Positions 5,190-5,256 of a stretch of DNA of 5,256 nt are shown here, one piece after another; the first letter of the stretch is position 1; the number at the start of each line of letters is the position of its first letter. The notes under the pieces were generated by a model that was not told the DNA's origin, made no database searches, and worked only from the letters and a program-made list of their open reading frames with translations. A program made the translations under genes and the position numbers. The stretch covers positions 1-5,256 of the forward strand of contig CANPBV010000093.1 in assembly GCA_947572405.1 (NCBI GenBank), in the 5' to 3' direction. This DNA is from an uncultured Mycoplasmatota bacterium (lineage in GTDB: Bacteria > Bacillota_I > Bacilli_A > RF39 > UBA660).

Positions 5190-5256
5190 ATTTTATCATT
5201 AATTGGATAGTGTAAAATGGTTTGGGGATGGAGTACAAAAAAGGAAGACCTTTTGT

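Noticed and set aside
5228..5256. Possible start of a new gene, ATG 5228 reading MEYKKGRPF to the window edge.
   Set aside because: The GGGG before it directly abuts the ATG, so spacing is wrong for a ribosome site, and only nine codons are visible. The same bases form a hairpin with a T-run on the minus strand that could end a gene coming from the right. It cannot be decided here.

Overview
The window comes from a low-GC Gram-positive bacterium. Base composition is strongly AT-rich, genes have Shine-Dalgarno sites of the AGGAGG/AAGGGGG type, promoters fit TTGACA/TATAAT, intrinsic terminators end in U-runs, and TGA is not read as Trp. The codon use and gene types fit a Bacillota lineage such as Erysipelotrichia or a related gut Firmicute, but I cannot name the organism. 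All recognisable genes lie on the + strand.

Left part (1-2548), ordinary chromosome: the 3' end of a membrane-protein gene with its own terminator; a DUF2207 (YciQ-like) membrane protein with signal peptide and glycine-rich C-terminus, behind an extended -10 promoter; and a small soluble protein gene whose N-terminal reading frame is broken at a run of seven A. A clear terminator closes this unit.

Right part (2549-5256), accessory: a complete tyrosine recombinase (R193, K240, H301xxR304, H327, Y337) is followed 43 bases later by a 178-bp segment bounded by two 23-bp sites in inverted orientation. Each site has 8-bp arms TCNCAAAG / CTTTGNGA around a 7-bp spacer. The segment carries one near-consensus sigma-A promoter (TTGACA-N17-TAAAAT) that now points left, into a terminator, and away from the 381-codon gene at 3921. 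Inverting the segment would place that promoter about 70 bases upstream of this gene's start, with an excellent Shine-Dalgarno site. I read this as a recombinase-controlled invertible promoter, seen here in the OFF orientation. Each site currently has one mismatch between its arms, and inversion would turn both into perfect palindromes, as expected if the present state is itself a recombination product.

A third copy of the site, with the same arm consensus and 7-bp spacing but a different spacer (CAGTATA), lies just after the 381-codon gene. A second left-pointing promoter follows it. This suggests a second invertible promoter whose right-hand site lies beyond the window, with the spacer deciding which sites pair. 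The 381-aa protein has no function I can name. In the left part the new observation is the A7 frameshift; the unusual system is the recombinase-switch-cargo arrangement from about 2600 to the right edge.
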